Positions 16,605-24,897 of a stretch of DNA of 64,000 nucleotides are shown here, piece by piece. Position numbers and translations under genes: made by a program. The notes under the pieces were generated by a model that ran no database searches, had not been told where the DNA came from, and was given only the letters and a program-made list of their open reading frames with translations. Within the stretch, counting starts at the first letter, position 1. Each line of letters opens with the position of its first letter. Source of the DNA: Arthrobacter sp. zg-Y844 (GTDB lineage Bacteria; Actinomycetota; Actinomycetes; Actinomycetales; Micrococcaceae); assembly GCF_024385465.1 (NCBI RefSeq), contig NZ_JANFLS010000001.1, positions 1,302,001 to 1,366,000 on the forward strand, written 5' to 3'.

Positions 16605-17078
16605 CTAGGGGCGGCGGCCCGGCAGGACACGCCACTGAGGTGCGGTTCCGGCGGGTATCGCGGCGTCCCCGGGTCCGGGCTCACGGGCCCCGGCAAGGAC
16701 CCGGGTATCCCGGCACAGGATCATTGCCAGTGCAGTGTCGTTATCCAGTACTTCCCGGCTCCCCGGGAGGAGGCCGCCCGCGGTCGGATGGCCGGGCAGG
16801 GCGTCCGGTGGAAGCTGGATATGCACGCGCAGCTGCAGGTTGGCAGGCGCTGAGCGTTCGACGTCGTCCGCGACCCCGGCGAGCACCTCCAAAGCGGCGG
16901 CCTCAATCCGGACGGTGCGCGTGAGGTTCACGCAGATGTCGGCGCCCAGGGTAGCGGTGTGCTGGAGGATGTTCAGCAGGGTCTCGCAGCTGGCGCCCGT
17001 GAGTTCTCCACGGACTTCAATCGAGGCGGCTGCATTCCGCGTATCTATCTGGACCAGAACACGCAGCGGATTTTCCAT
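16605..17078 (-). CDS. STAS-domain-like protein with degenerate phosphorylation site
   Basis: The 157-residue protein has an N-terminal region (about residues 5-95) resembling a STAS fold: beta strands around IEVRGELTGASCETLLNIL, DICVNLTRTVRIEAAALEVL and LQLRVHIQLP. In anti-sigma-factor antagonists the corresponding loop carries D-S-S/T-G, but here it reads IEAAAL, so serine phosphorylation is not expected. The C-terminal 60 residues are Pro/Gly-rich and not recognised. A GGAGAAG ribosome site precedes the ATG. No anti-sigma kinase gene is adjacent. The family call is tentative. Confidence 0.55.
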   Translation of the reverse strand: MENPLRVLVQIDTRNAAASIEVRGELTGASCETLLNILQHTATLGADICVNLTRTVRIEAAALEVLAGVADDVERSAPANLQLRVHIQLPPDALPGHPTAGGLLPGSREVLDNDTALAMILCRDTRVLAGAREPGPGDAAIPAGTAPQWRVLPGRRP

Positions 17079-17197
17079 GTCTTCTCCACGCCGACAGGTA
17101 TCCCCGGCCGCTGCTTAACCGGGTCTGCAACCGTACCAACGCGGATGTCCTGCTGTCTGCCGTTCTTCCCCTTTTAGCGGATTTCGGTTGCAAACCG

Positions 17198-18343
17198 TCA
17201 ATAGGTAGCTGCGGATTCCTTGTGGCGTTCGACGACGGCGGCGGTCGCCTCCGCAATGGCCTCCTCTTCGTCGGTGGGCACCACGAGGACGGAAATGGCA
17301 GAGTCGGGCGTGCTGATCCGCCGGGCCTGCTTGCCGGGTGCCAGATTGGCTTCGGGGTCGAGCCGGATGCCGAGGGGGCCCAGCTGGTCCACCACCAGCC
17401 GGCGGAAATGCCAGCCGTTTTCGCCGATCCCGGCAGTGAAGACCACGGCCTGCGCGCCGCCCACGGCCACGTGGTAGGCGCCGATGTACTTGGCCAGCCG
17501 GTAGGCGGCCACGGTCAGGGCCAGCCGAGCCTGCTCATTGCCGTTGTCGGCCGCTTCCTCGATTCCGCGCATGTCCGACTCGCCGGCCAGGGCCCGCAGC
17601 CCGGATTCCCGGTTGAGCAGGTTGTCCAGGGTGTCGGCGTCGTACCCCTGCCGGGCCAGGAAAACGAGGATCGACGGGTCAACGTCTCCGCTGCGGGTGC
17701 CCATCACCAGGCCCTCCAGGGGAGTGAATCCCATGGAGGTGTCGATGCTCCTGCCGTCCTTGATGGCCGCCACCGAGGCACCGTTGCCCAGATGGGCGAT
17801 CACGCCGTCGAACTTTGACGGCTCAATGCCCAGGAAGCGTGCAGCCGCCGGTGCGACGTAGGCGTAGCTGGTGCCGTGGAAACCGTAACGGCGGATGCCG
17901 TGACGCCGGTACAGGCTGTCGGGCAGTGCGTAGCGCCAGGCGTGTTCGGGCAGGGTGCGGTGGAAAGCGGTGTCGAAGACGGCCACCTGCGGCATCTTCG
18001 GCCACTTTTCATGGACCGCGCGGATACCCATGGCGCTCGCGGGGTTGTGCAACGGGGCCAGCGGGCTGAGCCGTTCAATCGAGCGGACAATCTCGTTGTT
18101 GACCAATACGGGTTCGCTGAAGCGTTCCCCGCCGTGCACCACCCGATGCCCCACGGCGTCGATTGTGCGTCCGTCCAGCTCGTCGCGGAGCCGGCTGCTG
18201 AGTTCTTCCAGCGCGGACGCGTGGTCCGGAACCACGTCGCCGATCCGGTCGATGATCCCCTTGGCCAGCAGTTCCTGGGTATCGGTCTCCCGGACCTGGT
18301 ACTTCAGCGAAGAGGATCCGGAATTGATGACAAGAACCAGCAT
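17198..18343 (-). CDS. ackA: Acetate kinase
   Basis: The 381-residue enzyme interconverts acetyl phosphate plus ADP and acetate plus ATP. It shows the N-terminal NSGSSSLKYQ, then RRYGFHGTSYAYV, HLGNGASVAA, DTSMGFTPLEGLVMGTRSGD and the C-terminal FTAGIGENG, all characteristic ASKHA-fold motifs. Length is slightly below the usual 395-400. The start codon follows the pta stop with no intervening base, so translation is coupled. With Pta it forms the overflow and acetate-assimilation pathway. An acetyl-CoA synthetase gene lies elsewhere in the window (54.9 kb). Confidence 0.96.
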   Translation of the reverse strand: MLVLVINSGSSSLKYQVRETDTQELLAKGIIDRIGDVVPDHASALEELSSRLRDELDGRTIDAVGHRVVHGGERFSEPVLVNNEIVRSIERLSPLAPLHNPASAMGIRAVHEKWPKMPQVAVFDTAFHRTLPEHAWRYALPDSLYRRHGIRRYGFHGTSYAYVAPAAARFLGIEPSKFDGVIAHLGNGASVAAIKDGRSIDTSMGFTPLEGLVMGTRSGDVDPSILVFLARQGYDADTLDNLLNRESGLRALAGESDMRGIEEAADNGNEQARLALTVAAYRLAKYIGAYHVAVGGAQAVVFTAGIGENGWHFRRLVVDQLGPLGIRLDPEANLAPGKQARRISTPDSAISVLVVPTDEEEAIAEATAAVVERHKESAATY

Positions 18344-20515
18344 TTAATCCTCCTGTGCCTGCACTGCGGTGATGGCCACGGTGTTCACGATGTCCTCGAC
18401 GGTGCAGCCGCGGCTGAGGTCGTTGACTGGTTTGCGCAGGCCCTGCAGGATCGGGCCCACGGCCACGGCTCCGGCGGACTGCTGCACGGCCTTGTAGGTG
18501 TTATTTCCGGTATTCAGGTCGGGGAAGATGAATACCGTGGCCTGTCCCGCCACTGAGGACCCGGGTGCCTTGGAGGCCGCTACGGAGGCATCGACGGCGG
18601 CGTCGTACTGGATGGGTCCTTCCACCGGGAGATCCGGGCGGGCGCGGCGGACCAGCTCGGTGGCCTGCCGGACGCGTTCCACCGAGCCGCCCTTTCCGGA
18701 GGAGCCGGTGGCGTAGGAGAGCATGGCGACCCGCGGGGTGACACCGAACTGCTCGGCGGTGGCGGCGGAGGCGAGGGCGATGTCCGCCAGCTGCTCGGCG
18801 TCCGGGTCCGGATTCACTGCACAGTCGCCGTACACCAGGACGCGGTCCTCCAGCAGCATCAGGAACACCGAGGAGACGATCTTGACTCCCTCCCGGGTCC
18901 GGATGAACTCCAGTGCGGGCCGGATGGTGTTGGCGGTGGTGTGGGCCGCGCCGGAGACCATGCCGTCCACCCTGCCCAGCTGCACCATCATGGTGCCGAA
19001 ATATGCCCCGTGGAGCATACGTTCGTTGGCGTCTTCCAGGGAGACGCCCTTGTGCTTGCGCAGAGTGGCGTATTCCCGGGCGAATTCCTCCCGCAGGGCG
19101 CTGGTGGCCGGGTTGATGAGGTTGATGTTGGACAGGTCAATGCCCTCGCTTGCTGCCAGTTCGCGGATCTGGCCCTCCGGGCCCAGCACCGTCAGTGCAC
19201 ATACGTCCCGCCGGCTGAGGATCTCTGCGGCCTGCAGCACCCGCAGGTCCAGTCCTTCCGGCAGCACGATCCGCTGCCGGCTGGTGCGGGCCCGCACGAT
19301 CAGCTCGTTGAGGAACCGCAGCGGTGTGGTGGTGGCAGGGCGGGGGAGCGCCAGGCGTTCCAGCAACTCGGCCTCATCCACATGCCGGGACCAGGTGCCC
19401 AGGGCTGCGGCAACCTTCCGCCGGTTGCCGCTGGAGATCTCGCCCCGGACCCTGCTGACCCTGCGCGCAGTGATATAGGTGTCCGTTTCGACTTCGAAGA
19501 CGGGAAAGGGTGCCGACGCCAGCAGCCCCAGGATGGCCGGTTCCACATCGATGCCGCCGGTGAGGATCATGCCGCTGGCCACGGGAAAGTCCGAGGAGAA
19601 GGAGGATGCCAGGGTGGCGACCATAACGTCGGCGCGGTCGGCCGGGACAATCACCAGGGTCCCGTCCGAAAGCTGGGGGATGAAGTTCCCCACGGTCATG
19701 GCGGCAACCTTGACTGCGGAAACGTCGCGTTCAAGGTTGGCGCTGCCGGCCACTTGGCGGGCCCGCAGTGCCGTCTGCACTTCGGCGATCGACGGCTGGG
19801 AGATTTCACTCTGCTCGGGAATGACGTAGACCGGCCGGCCGCTCTGTCCGGGCCGGATAGCGGCGGTGATGGCCTCGACGTCGGACGGCGCTGCCCGGTT
19901 GACCATCACGGCCAGCAGGTCGCACTTCGCGTCGGCCAATTGGCGGCGTGCCACGTCGACGGCGTCGGCAGTCTCCGCCGCAGTGGTTTCCTGGGCGTTG
20001 ACGACGGCGAGCACGACGGTGCCCAGGTCATTGGCCAGCCGGGCATTGAGATCGAACTCCAGGGCGACGTCGTGCCCGGAGAGATCGGTGCCTTCGACAA
20101 TGACGACGTCGCAGTTTGCGGCGATTTCGCTGTAGACGGCCAGGCAGCGGGCATCAACCTCGCCGCGCTCCCCGGCAACCAGCAATGCACGCAGCTGAGT
20201 CCGGGTCAGGCCACCGCGGCAGGTGGCCGGACCCAGGTTGAAGCGGCGCTGCATCAGCTCCACCATGGGATCCTGTGCCGGGTTGTCACCCTCGACAATC
20301 GGCCTGAAGAAGCCCACCCGGTCTGCGTGCCGGCCGAGCATGTCCGCCAGCCCCAGGCTGATCAGGGACTTGCCGGATCCGGGCGTCATGGCGCTTACAT
20401 AGATTCCGCGGGCCATAGCTGCTTGTCCGTTCGTTGCCGGGATAAAACCTGGGTTAGCCGCCCCTGACAAGCGAGTGGCGTACGTCATATCCATCCTCGC
20501 AAAAGGCAGCGGCAC
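18344..20515 (-). CDS. pta: Phosphate acetyltransferase, long form
   Basis: The 723-residue enzyme converts acetyl-CoA and phosphate to acetyl phosphate and CoA. It has the three-part long form: an N-terminal P-loop domain (AMTPGSGKSLISLGLADML, about residues 42-61), a central DRTGG-type domain, and a C-terminal catalytic domain with MMVQLGRVDGMVSGAAHTTA and MLSYATGSSGKGGS. The start is uncertain: family similarity begins near residue 34 (MARGIYVSAM), and an ATG at 20488 has GAGG at a good distance. It is transcribed directly into ackA with zero spacing. Confidence 0.94.
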   Translation of the reverse strand: MPLPFARMDMTYATRLSGAANPGFIPATNGQAAMARGIYVSAMTPGSGKSLISLGLADMLGRHADRVGFFRPIVEGDNPAQDPMVELMQRRFNLGPATCRGGLTRTQLRALLVAGERGEVDARCLAVYSEIAANCDVVIVEGTDLSGHDVALEFDLNARLANDLGTVVLAVVNAQETTAAETADAVDVARRQLADAKCDLLAVMVNRAAPSDVEAITAAIRPGQSGRPVYVIPEQSEISQPSIAEVQTALRARQVAGSANLERDVSAVKVAAMTVGNFIPQLSDGTLVIVPADRADVMVATLASSFSSDFPVASGMILTGGIDVEPAILGLLASAPFPVFEVETDTYITARRVSRVRGEISSGNRRKVAAALGTWSRHVDEAELLERLALPRPATTTPLRFLNELIVRARTSRQRIVLPEGLDLRVLQAAEILSRRDVCALTVLGPEGQIRELAASEGIDLSNINLINPATSALREEFAREYATLRKHKGVSLEDANERMLHGAYFGTMMVQLGRVDGMVSGAAHTTANTIRPALEFIRTREGVKIVSSVFLMLLEDRVLVYGDCAVNPDPDAEQLADIALASAATAEQFGVTPRVAMLSYATGSSGKGGSVERVRQATELVRRARPDLPVEGPIQYDAAVDASVAASKAPGSSVAGQATVFIFPDLNTGNNTYKAVQQSAGAVAVGPILQGLRKPVNDLSRGCTVEDIVNTVAITAVQAQED

Positions 20516-20660
20516 TTGCCAGCCAGCGCCCCGGCGCCGGTTCCGCAGCCGCAGCTTTTTGGAATCCTTTGTCTCAGCATGTGAGACTAAAATAAGAGCC
20601 GCACGGCGCCCGGACTACGATTGATCGGTTAGATTTCCCTCAGATAAGGCGAGGATCCAC

Positions 20661-22175
20661 GTGAGTCTCTTCCGTACAAAACCCATCGAGAGTTCCCTTG
20701 CGGATGCCGACGAGCCCGGCCGTCGGCTAAAGCGCTCACTCACCACCTGGGACCTCATGATCATGGGCGTCGCGGTGGCCGTAGGCGCCGGCATCTTCTC
20801 GGTAGGCGCCCGGGCTGCGGCGCAGTTCTCCGGCCCGGCCGTAACCCTTTCGTTCGTGCTGGCGGCGATCACCTGCGCGCTCGCCATCATGTGTTACGCG
20901 GAGTTCGCCACGGCCATCCCGGTGGCAGGCTCCGCCTACGTGTTCACCTACGCCACGATGGGTGAGCTGGTGGCCTGGATCATCGGCTGGAACCTCATCC
21001 TGGAGCTGTTCACGGCAGCGGCAGTGATCGCGAAGTACTGGGGCATCTACCTCAGCGAGGTCTTTGCGCTGATCGGCTGGGACATACCCGCCACGCTGGA
21101 CCTGGGCGTGCTTTCGCTGACCTGGGGCCCGTTCCTGATCGTCGCAATCTTTACCTTCCTGCTGGTCATGGGTACCAAGCTTTCCGCCCAGGTAAGCAAC
21201 GTTTTCACCATCATCAAGGTGGGCGTGGTTCTCTTCGTGATCGTCGCCGGTTTCTTCTACGTCAAGGCGGAGAACTACACGCCGTTTATTCCGGATCCGG
21301 TCGCCACCGCCACTGATGGAAGCTCGGGGGTCCTGCAGCAGTCCCTGTTCTCCTTCCTCACCGGTGCCGCCCCCGCGCAGTACGGATTGTTCGGTGTCTT
21401 TGCCGGTGCCGCCATCGTTTTCTTCGCTTTCATCGGATTCGACGTCGTGGCCACCTCTGCCGAAGAGGTCAAGGATCCGGGCAAGACCCTTCCGCGGGGC
21501 ATCTTCGCCGGCCTGGCCGTAGTCACGCTGCTTTACATCGGCGTCTCCCTGGCCCTGACCGGCATGGTCCCCTACACCGACCTGGCCGCAGCCGAAGACC
21601 CCAACCTCGCAACGGCCTTTGCCCTCGTGGGAAACACCGGTGCGGCATCGGTCATCGCCGTCGGATCCCTGATTGGCCTGACCACGGTGATCATGGTGCT
21701 GCTGATGGGCCTGGCCCGCGTGGTGCTGGCGATGTCCCGGGACGGCCTGCTGCCCCGCTCGCTCTCCCGGACCAGCGACAAGCACTCCACACCGGCCCGG
21801 CTGCAGATCATCCTCGGCGCCCTGGTCGCCGTGGTGGCAGGGTTCACGCGGGTGGACGTACTCGAGGAAATGATCAACATCGGCACGCTCTCCGCGTTCG
21901 TGGTGGTCAGCCTGGGCATCCTGGTGCTGCGGAAGAAGCGTCCGGACCTGCGCCCGGCCTTCCGGGTGCCCTTCGGTCCGGTGATCCCCGTCCTTTCCGC
22001 GGTGCTGTGCCTGTACCTGATGACCAACCTGGCGGTTGAGACCTGGATCTACTTCGCGGGCTGGCTGGTCATCGGCTTCCTGTTGTACTTCGCCTACGGG
22101 CAGCGGCATTCGCGTCTCAACGAGAAGTTCCATGACGTGGCCGCCGCCGGTGCAAGCCGGGACACGGCAGTCTGA
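20661..22175 (+). CDS. APC family amino acid permease
   Basis: The 504-residue protein has 12 predicted membrane helices. It carries the APC-superfamily sequence AVGAGIFSVGARAA in helix 1 and AFIGFDVVATSAEEVKDPGKTLPRGI after helix 6, both typical of cationic or broad-range amino acid transporters of the YfnA/CAT type. The start codon is GTG with GCGAGGA upstream. It stands alone between pta, which is divergent, and a Rho-independent terminator. The specific amino acid is not predictable from sequence alone. Confidence 0.88.
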   Translation: MSLFRTKPIESSLADADEPGRRLKRSLTTWDLMIMGVAVAVGAGIFSVGARAAAQFSGPAVTLSFVLAAITCALAIMCYAEFATAIPVAGSAYVFTYATMGELVAWIIGWNLILELFTAAAVIAKYWGIYLSEVFALIGWDIPATLDLGVLSLTWGPFLIVAIFTFLLVMGTKLSAQVSNVFTIIKVGVVLFVIVAGFFYVKAENYTPFIPDPVATATDGSSGVLQQSLFSFLTGAAPAQYGLFGVFAGAAIVFFAFIGFDVVATSAEEVKDPGKTLPRGIFAGLAVVTLLYIGVSLALTGMVPYTDLAAAEDPNLATAFALVGNTGAASVIAVGSLIGLTTVIMVLLMGLARVVLAMSRDGLLPRSLSRTSDKHSTPARLQIILGALVAVVAGFTRVDVLEEMINIGTLSAFVVVSLGILVLRKKRPDLRPAFRVPFGPVIPVLSAVLCLYLMTNLAVETWIYFAGWLVIGFLLYFAYGQRHSRLNEKFHDVAAAGASRDTAV

Positions 22176-22211
22176 GCCCTGCGGGCCGAACGGTCCGCCG
22201 GGAAACCTCCA

Positions 22212-22251
22212 AACCCGCGTAGGCTGCTCCGGCGGCCTGCGCGGGTTTTTT
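22212..22251 (+). terminator. Rho-independent terminator after the permease
   Basis: A 13-bp stem (22212-22224 with 22235-22247, one G-T pair) is followed by TTTTTT. It is the clearest classical terminator in this part of the window. Confidence 0.9.
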
Positions 22252-22265
22252 GGTGCCTGCAGTGG

Positions 22266-22271
22266 CACACT
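22266..22271 (+). promoter_or_regulatory. Possible -10 box of a leaderless transcript
   Basis: CACACT lies 6 nt before the ATG at 22278. It matches the A and final T of TANNNT but not the first T, so it is weaker than similar boxes elsewhere in the window. Confidence 0.3.
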
Positions 22272-22277
22272 GGGCAG

Positions 22278-22622
22278 ATGCTTGTAGCCTTTTCCGTCGC
22301 TCCGTCCGGTACCGGACCGCAGACCCCAGCCGCCGGTCCTTCGGCCTCCGTGCACGACGCCGTGGCCGCCGCCGTTCGAATCGTCCGGGAATCCGGCCTG
22401 CCGAATTCCACGGACGCCATGTTCACCACCCTTGAGGGTGAGTGGGACGAAGTGATGGATGTCATCCGCCGGGCCACGGAAGCGGTTGGCCAGTACGGCA
22501 GCCGGGTGTCGCTGGTGCTCAAGGCGGATATCCGGCCGGGGCACACCGGTGAATTGACCGGCAAGGTGGAACGGCTGGAAAAGGCACTCGGCGACCTGGA
22601 CGAGTACAGCGGGCACGCCTAG
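22278..22622 (+). CDS. MTH1187-family thiamine-binding-type protein
   Basis: The 114-residue protein fits the MTH1187/YkoF-like fold family: an N-terminal LVAFSVAPSG strand, the segment VRESGLPNSTDAMFTTLEGEWDEVM, and a C-terminal VSLVLKADIRPG. Homologues bind thiamine or related small molecules and are often encoded with thiamine transporters, but none is adjacent here. A loop near residues 11-24 is Pro/Ala-rich and longer than usual. It lies just after a terminator, so it has its own promoter. Confidence 0.8.
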   Translation: MLVAFSVAPSGTGPQTPAAGPSASVHDAVAAAVRIVRESGLPNSTDAMFTTLEGEWDEVMDVIRRATEAVGQYGSRVSLVLKADIRPGHTGELTGKVERLEKALGDLDEYSGHA

Positions 22623-22663
22623 GTACGCAGCGGCCGGACGCGCCGGCGGAACGGGAGCAGGGG

Positions 22664-23314
22664 ATGTCGCAGTGGGAGCAGGTCGAGGAGTACCTCAGCA
22701 GCCGCGTGGTGCGGCCGGATGACCAGCTGAAGGCCATCGTTGCTGCGACCGGGGCCGCAGGGCTGCCGACAATCGAGGTAACCGCCGCGCAGGGGAAGTT
22801 CCTGATGCTGCTGGCCCGCATTTCGGGGGCCCGGCGGATCCTGGAGATCGGCACCCTGGGCGGATTCAGCACGGCCTGGCTCGCCCGGGCACTGCCCGAC
22901 GACGGCGAACTCATCACGTGTGAATACGAACCCCGCCATGCGGAGGTGGCCCGCGCCAATCTGGCTGCGGCCGGGCTTCTGGACCGCGTGACCATTCGGG
23001 TGGGTGCAGCCCTGGACACCCTGCCGGATCTGGCGGAAGCGGCGCCGTTCGACCTGTTTTTCATTGACGCGGACAAGGTCAACAACCCCGCCTACCTGGA
23101 GTGGGCGGTGAAACTGTCCCGGCCGGGGAGCGTGATTGTGCTGGACAACGTGGTGCGCGGCGGCAGCGTCCTGGACCCCGGGGGCGATGACGCGGTGCAG
23201 GGCACCCGCGCTGCCGTGGACATCCTGGGCTCGCATCCGCGGCTGGACGCCACGGCCCTCCAGACAGTGGGGAGCAAGGGGTGGGACGGGTTTGCGCTGG
23301 CGGTGGTGCTGTGA
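22664..23314 (+). CDS. Class I O-methyltransferase
   Basis: The 216-residue protein matches the SAM-dependent O-methyltransferase family 3 (catechol/caffeoyl-CoA type). The SAM-binding loop is ILEIGTLGGFSTAWLA, the acidic ribose-binding residue is in ITCEYEPRH, and the metal-binding segment FFIDADKVNNPAYLEWA is followed by VLDNVVRGG. A ribosome site GGGAGCAGGGG lies before the ATG. It follows the thiamine-binding-type gene by 41 bp and could share its transcript. The acceptor substrate is unknown. Confidence 0.88.
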   Translation: MSQWEQVEEYLSSRVVRPDDQLKAIVAATGAAGLPTIEVTAAQGKFLMLLARISGARRILEIGTLGGFSTAWLARALPDDGELITCEYEPRHAEVARANLAAAGLLDRVTIRVGAALDTLPDLAEAAPFDLFFIDADKVNNPAYLEWAVKLSRPGSVIVLDNVVRGGSVLDPGGDDAVQGTRAAVDILGSHPRLDATALQTVGSKGWDGFALAVVL

Positions 23315-23348
23315 CGCTCCCCGGTCAGGGACGCAGCCGGTGCCGACT

Positions 23349-23354
23349 TAAGCT
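23349..23354 (+). promoter_or_regulatory. -10 box TAAGCT of a probable leaderless transcript
   Basis: TAAGCT ends 6 nt before the ATG at 23361. A GGAGAT sequence also sits directly before the ATG but is too close to be an efficient ribosome site. Confidence 0.45.
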
Positions 23355-23360
23355 GGAGAT

Positions 23361-23873
23361 ATGAGCTTTAGTATCCGGCGCGCCCTCCCCGGCGACGCCG
23401 AGGACTTCGTGTCCGTCCATCTGCAGTCTTGGCGGGAGAGTTACGCCCATGTACTGGGGGATGAGGTGTTCCGGCGCCGGGAAGCGGACCGCAGCGCCGC
23501 CGTCGAACACCGGCGGGCAGCCCTGGCCGAACAGGCAATGGAGCCGGCTATTCGAAACTGGCTGGCCCACTCGGAAGACGGCCGGCTCCTTGGTTTCGCG
23601 TCCGCCGGTCCCGCACGGGACAGCGACGCGGACGTTCCGCTGGAACTTTGGTCCATCTACATCCTCGCCGAAGCGTATGGAAAGGGTGTTGGGCAGGCCT
23701 TGCTGGAGCAGGCCGTGGACAAGGAACCCGCTTACGTCTGGGTGCTAGAGGACAATGCGCGTGCCCAGGCGTTTTACCGGCGCAACGGCTTCGTGGCAGA
23801 CGGAACGTCAAAGGACCTGCCGCAGGTCTGGGCCGGCACCGGCATGGTGGAAATCCGGATGGTGAGGCACTGA
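23361..23873 (+). CDS. GNAT family N-acetyltransferase
   Basis: The 170-residue protein has the GNAT layout: an early MSFSIRRALPGDAEDFVSVH, a central strand ELWSIYILAEAYGKGVGQALLEQA that holds the acetyl-CoA pyrophosphate loop (Y-G-K-G-V-G), and a closing NARAQAFYRRNGFVADG. The acceptor is unknown. Its stop overlaps the start of the spermidine-synthase-like gene (TGATG), so the two are coupled. Confidence 0.88.
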   Translation: MSFSIRRALPGDAEDFVSVHLQSWRESYAHVLGDEVFRRREADRSAAVEHRRAALAEQAMEPAIRNWLAHSEDGRLLGFASAGPARDSDADVPLELWSIYILAEAYGKGVGQALLEQAVDKEPAYVWVLEDNARAQAFYRRNGFVADGTSKDLPQVWAGTGMVEIRMVRH

Positions 23874-24766
23874 TGGGGCGCAAGCGCCCCGGCAAGGATC
23901 CGGTGGACGCCGTGGCCGGCACCGGCCCGGTCGCCGGCACCTATCCGATCGACACGGGAACGTGCGAGCTGGTTCCGGACTCCTTCAGCTCCGACGGCTG
24001 GATCCTGATGGTGAACGGAGTGCACAGTTCGCATATCGACCTTGCCGACCCGCGGCATCTGGACTTCGAATACATGCGCTGGATCGTTGCCCTGGTGGAA
24101 TCCCGCTGGCGTCCGGACGCCTCGCTGCGTGCCCTGCACCTGGGTGCGGCGGCGTGTTCGCTGGCCCGGTACCTGGCCGCCGTCTATCCCGGTGCCCGGC
24201 AGGTTGCCGTGGAACTGGACGGCAGGCTGGCGGAGCTGGTCCGCGGGTGGTTTGACCTGCCCCGGGCACCCCTGCTGCGGCTGCGGGTGGGGGAGGCGCG
24301 TGCAGTCACCGAGACCCTGCACGAGGACAGCCGCGACCTGGTGATCCGCGATGTCTTTGCCGGCGCCAAGACACCGGTGCCGCTGACGACGGCGGAATTC
24401 ACCGCGCACGTGGCCCGGGTGCTCGCTCCCGGCGGCGTCTACGTGGTGAACTGCGGTGACACCCCGGACCTGCGCGGCGCCCGCGCCGAAGCCGCCACCA
24501 TCTGTGCGGCGTTTGAGTACACCGCGGCGATAGCCGATCCGGCCATGCTGAAGGGCCGTCGTTACGGCAATATCATCCTGGCCGGCAGCGACACCCCGTT
24601 TGCGGAGGATCCGTCCCTGCCCCGCACCCTGCTGGGGGGAGCGGTGCCGGCCCACCTGTGGGATGACGCAAAAGTGCGCAGCTTCGCGGCCGGTTCCCGG
24701 CCGCTGCATGACGATCCTGTCCGGGAAGTGCCCGCGGAACAGCCGGTCCCGGCCCCCCGCCGGTAG
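23873..24766 (+). CDS. Spermidine synthase-like methyltransferase-fold protein
   Basis: The 297-residue product has the fold of the polyamine-synthase/fused-MTase group. A beta-rich N-terminus leads to ILMVNGVHSSHIDLADP, then a nucleotide-binding loop LHLGAAACSLARYLAA, an acidic VAVELDGRLAELV, and LVIRDVFAGAKTP. The typical spermidine synthase gatekeeper and Y-D residues are not clearly conserved, so it may not make polyamines. The start at 23873 overlaps the GNAT stop. The C-terminal 40 residues are Pro/Arg-rich and variable. Confidence 0.8.
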   Translation: MGRKRPGKDPVDAVAGTGPVAGTYPIDTGTCELVPDSFSSDGWILMVNGVHSSHIDLADPRHLDFEYMRWIVALVESRWRPDASLRALHLGAAACSLARYLAAVYPGARQVAVELDGRLAELVRGWFDLPRAPLLRLRVGEARAVTETLHEDSRDLVIRDVFAGAKTPVPLTTAEFTAHVARVLAPGGVYVVNCGDTPDLRGARAEAATICAAFEYTAAIADPAMLKGRRYGNIILAGSDTPFAEDPSLPRTLLGGAVPAHLWDDAKVRSFAAGSRPLHDDPVREVPAEQPVPAPRR

Positions 24767-24810
24767 CGCCACGGGGAGTACCTGCCGAAGGTGGCCGCCC
24801 GGCAGCTCCG

Positions 24811-24841
24811 TTGACAATCAGCATGCTTACTTCAGTAGGGT
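24811..24841 (+). promoter_or_regulatory. Probable katE promoter
   Basis: A consensus -35 TTGACA (24811-24816) is followed after 19 nt by TAGGGT (24836-24841), a weak -10. The 13-bp inverted repeat GGTTGG-A-CCAACC at 24871-24883 lies in the predicted 5' leader, about 15 nt before the katE start codon. Confidence 0.4.
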
Positions 24842-24897
24842 GGTGAGAATGACCGTGGCCTTCGGGCGGCGGTTGGACCAACCACGATGGAGGCTAC

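Noticed and set aside
17185-17197. A small hairpin next to the ackA stop as terminator
   Set aside because: The stem is only 5 bp with a 3-nt loop and no T-run follows it in the minus direction.
20736-22616. A 626-codon minus-strand frame opposite the amino acid permease
   Set aside because: The His/Gln/Asp-rich sequence is typical of antisense reading of a membrane-protein gene. The plus-strand permease is unambiguous.
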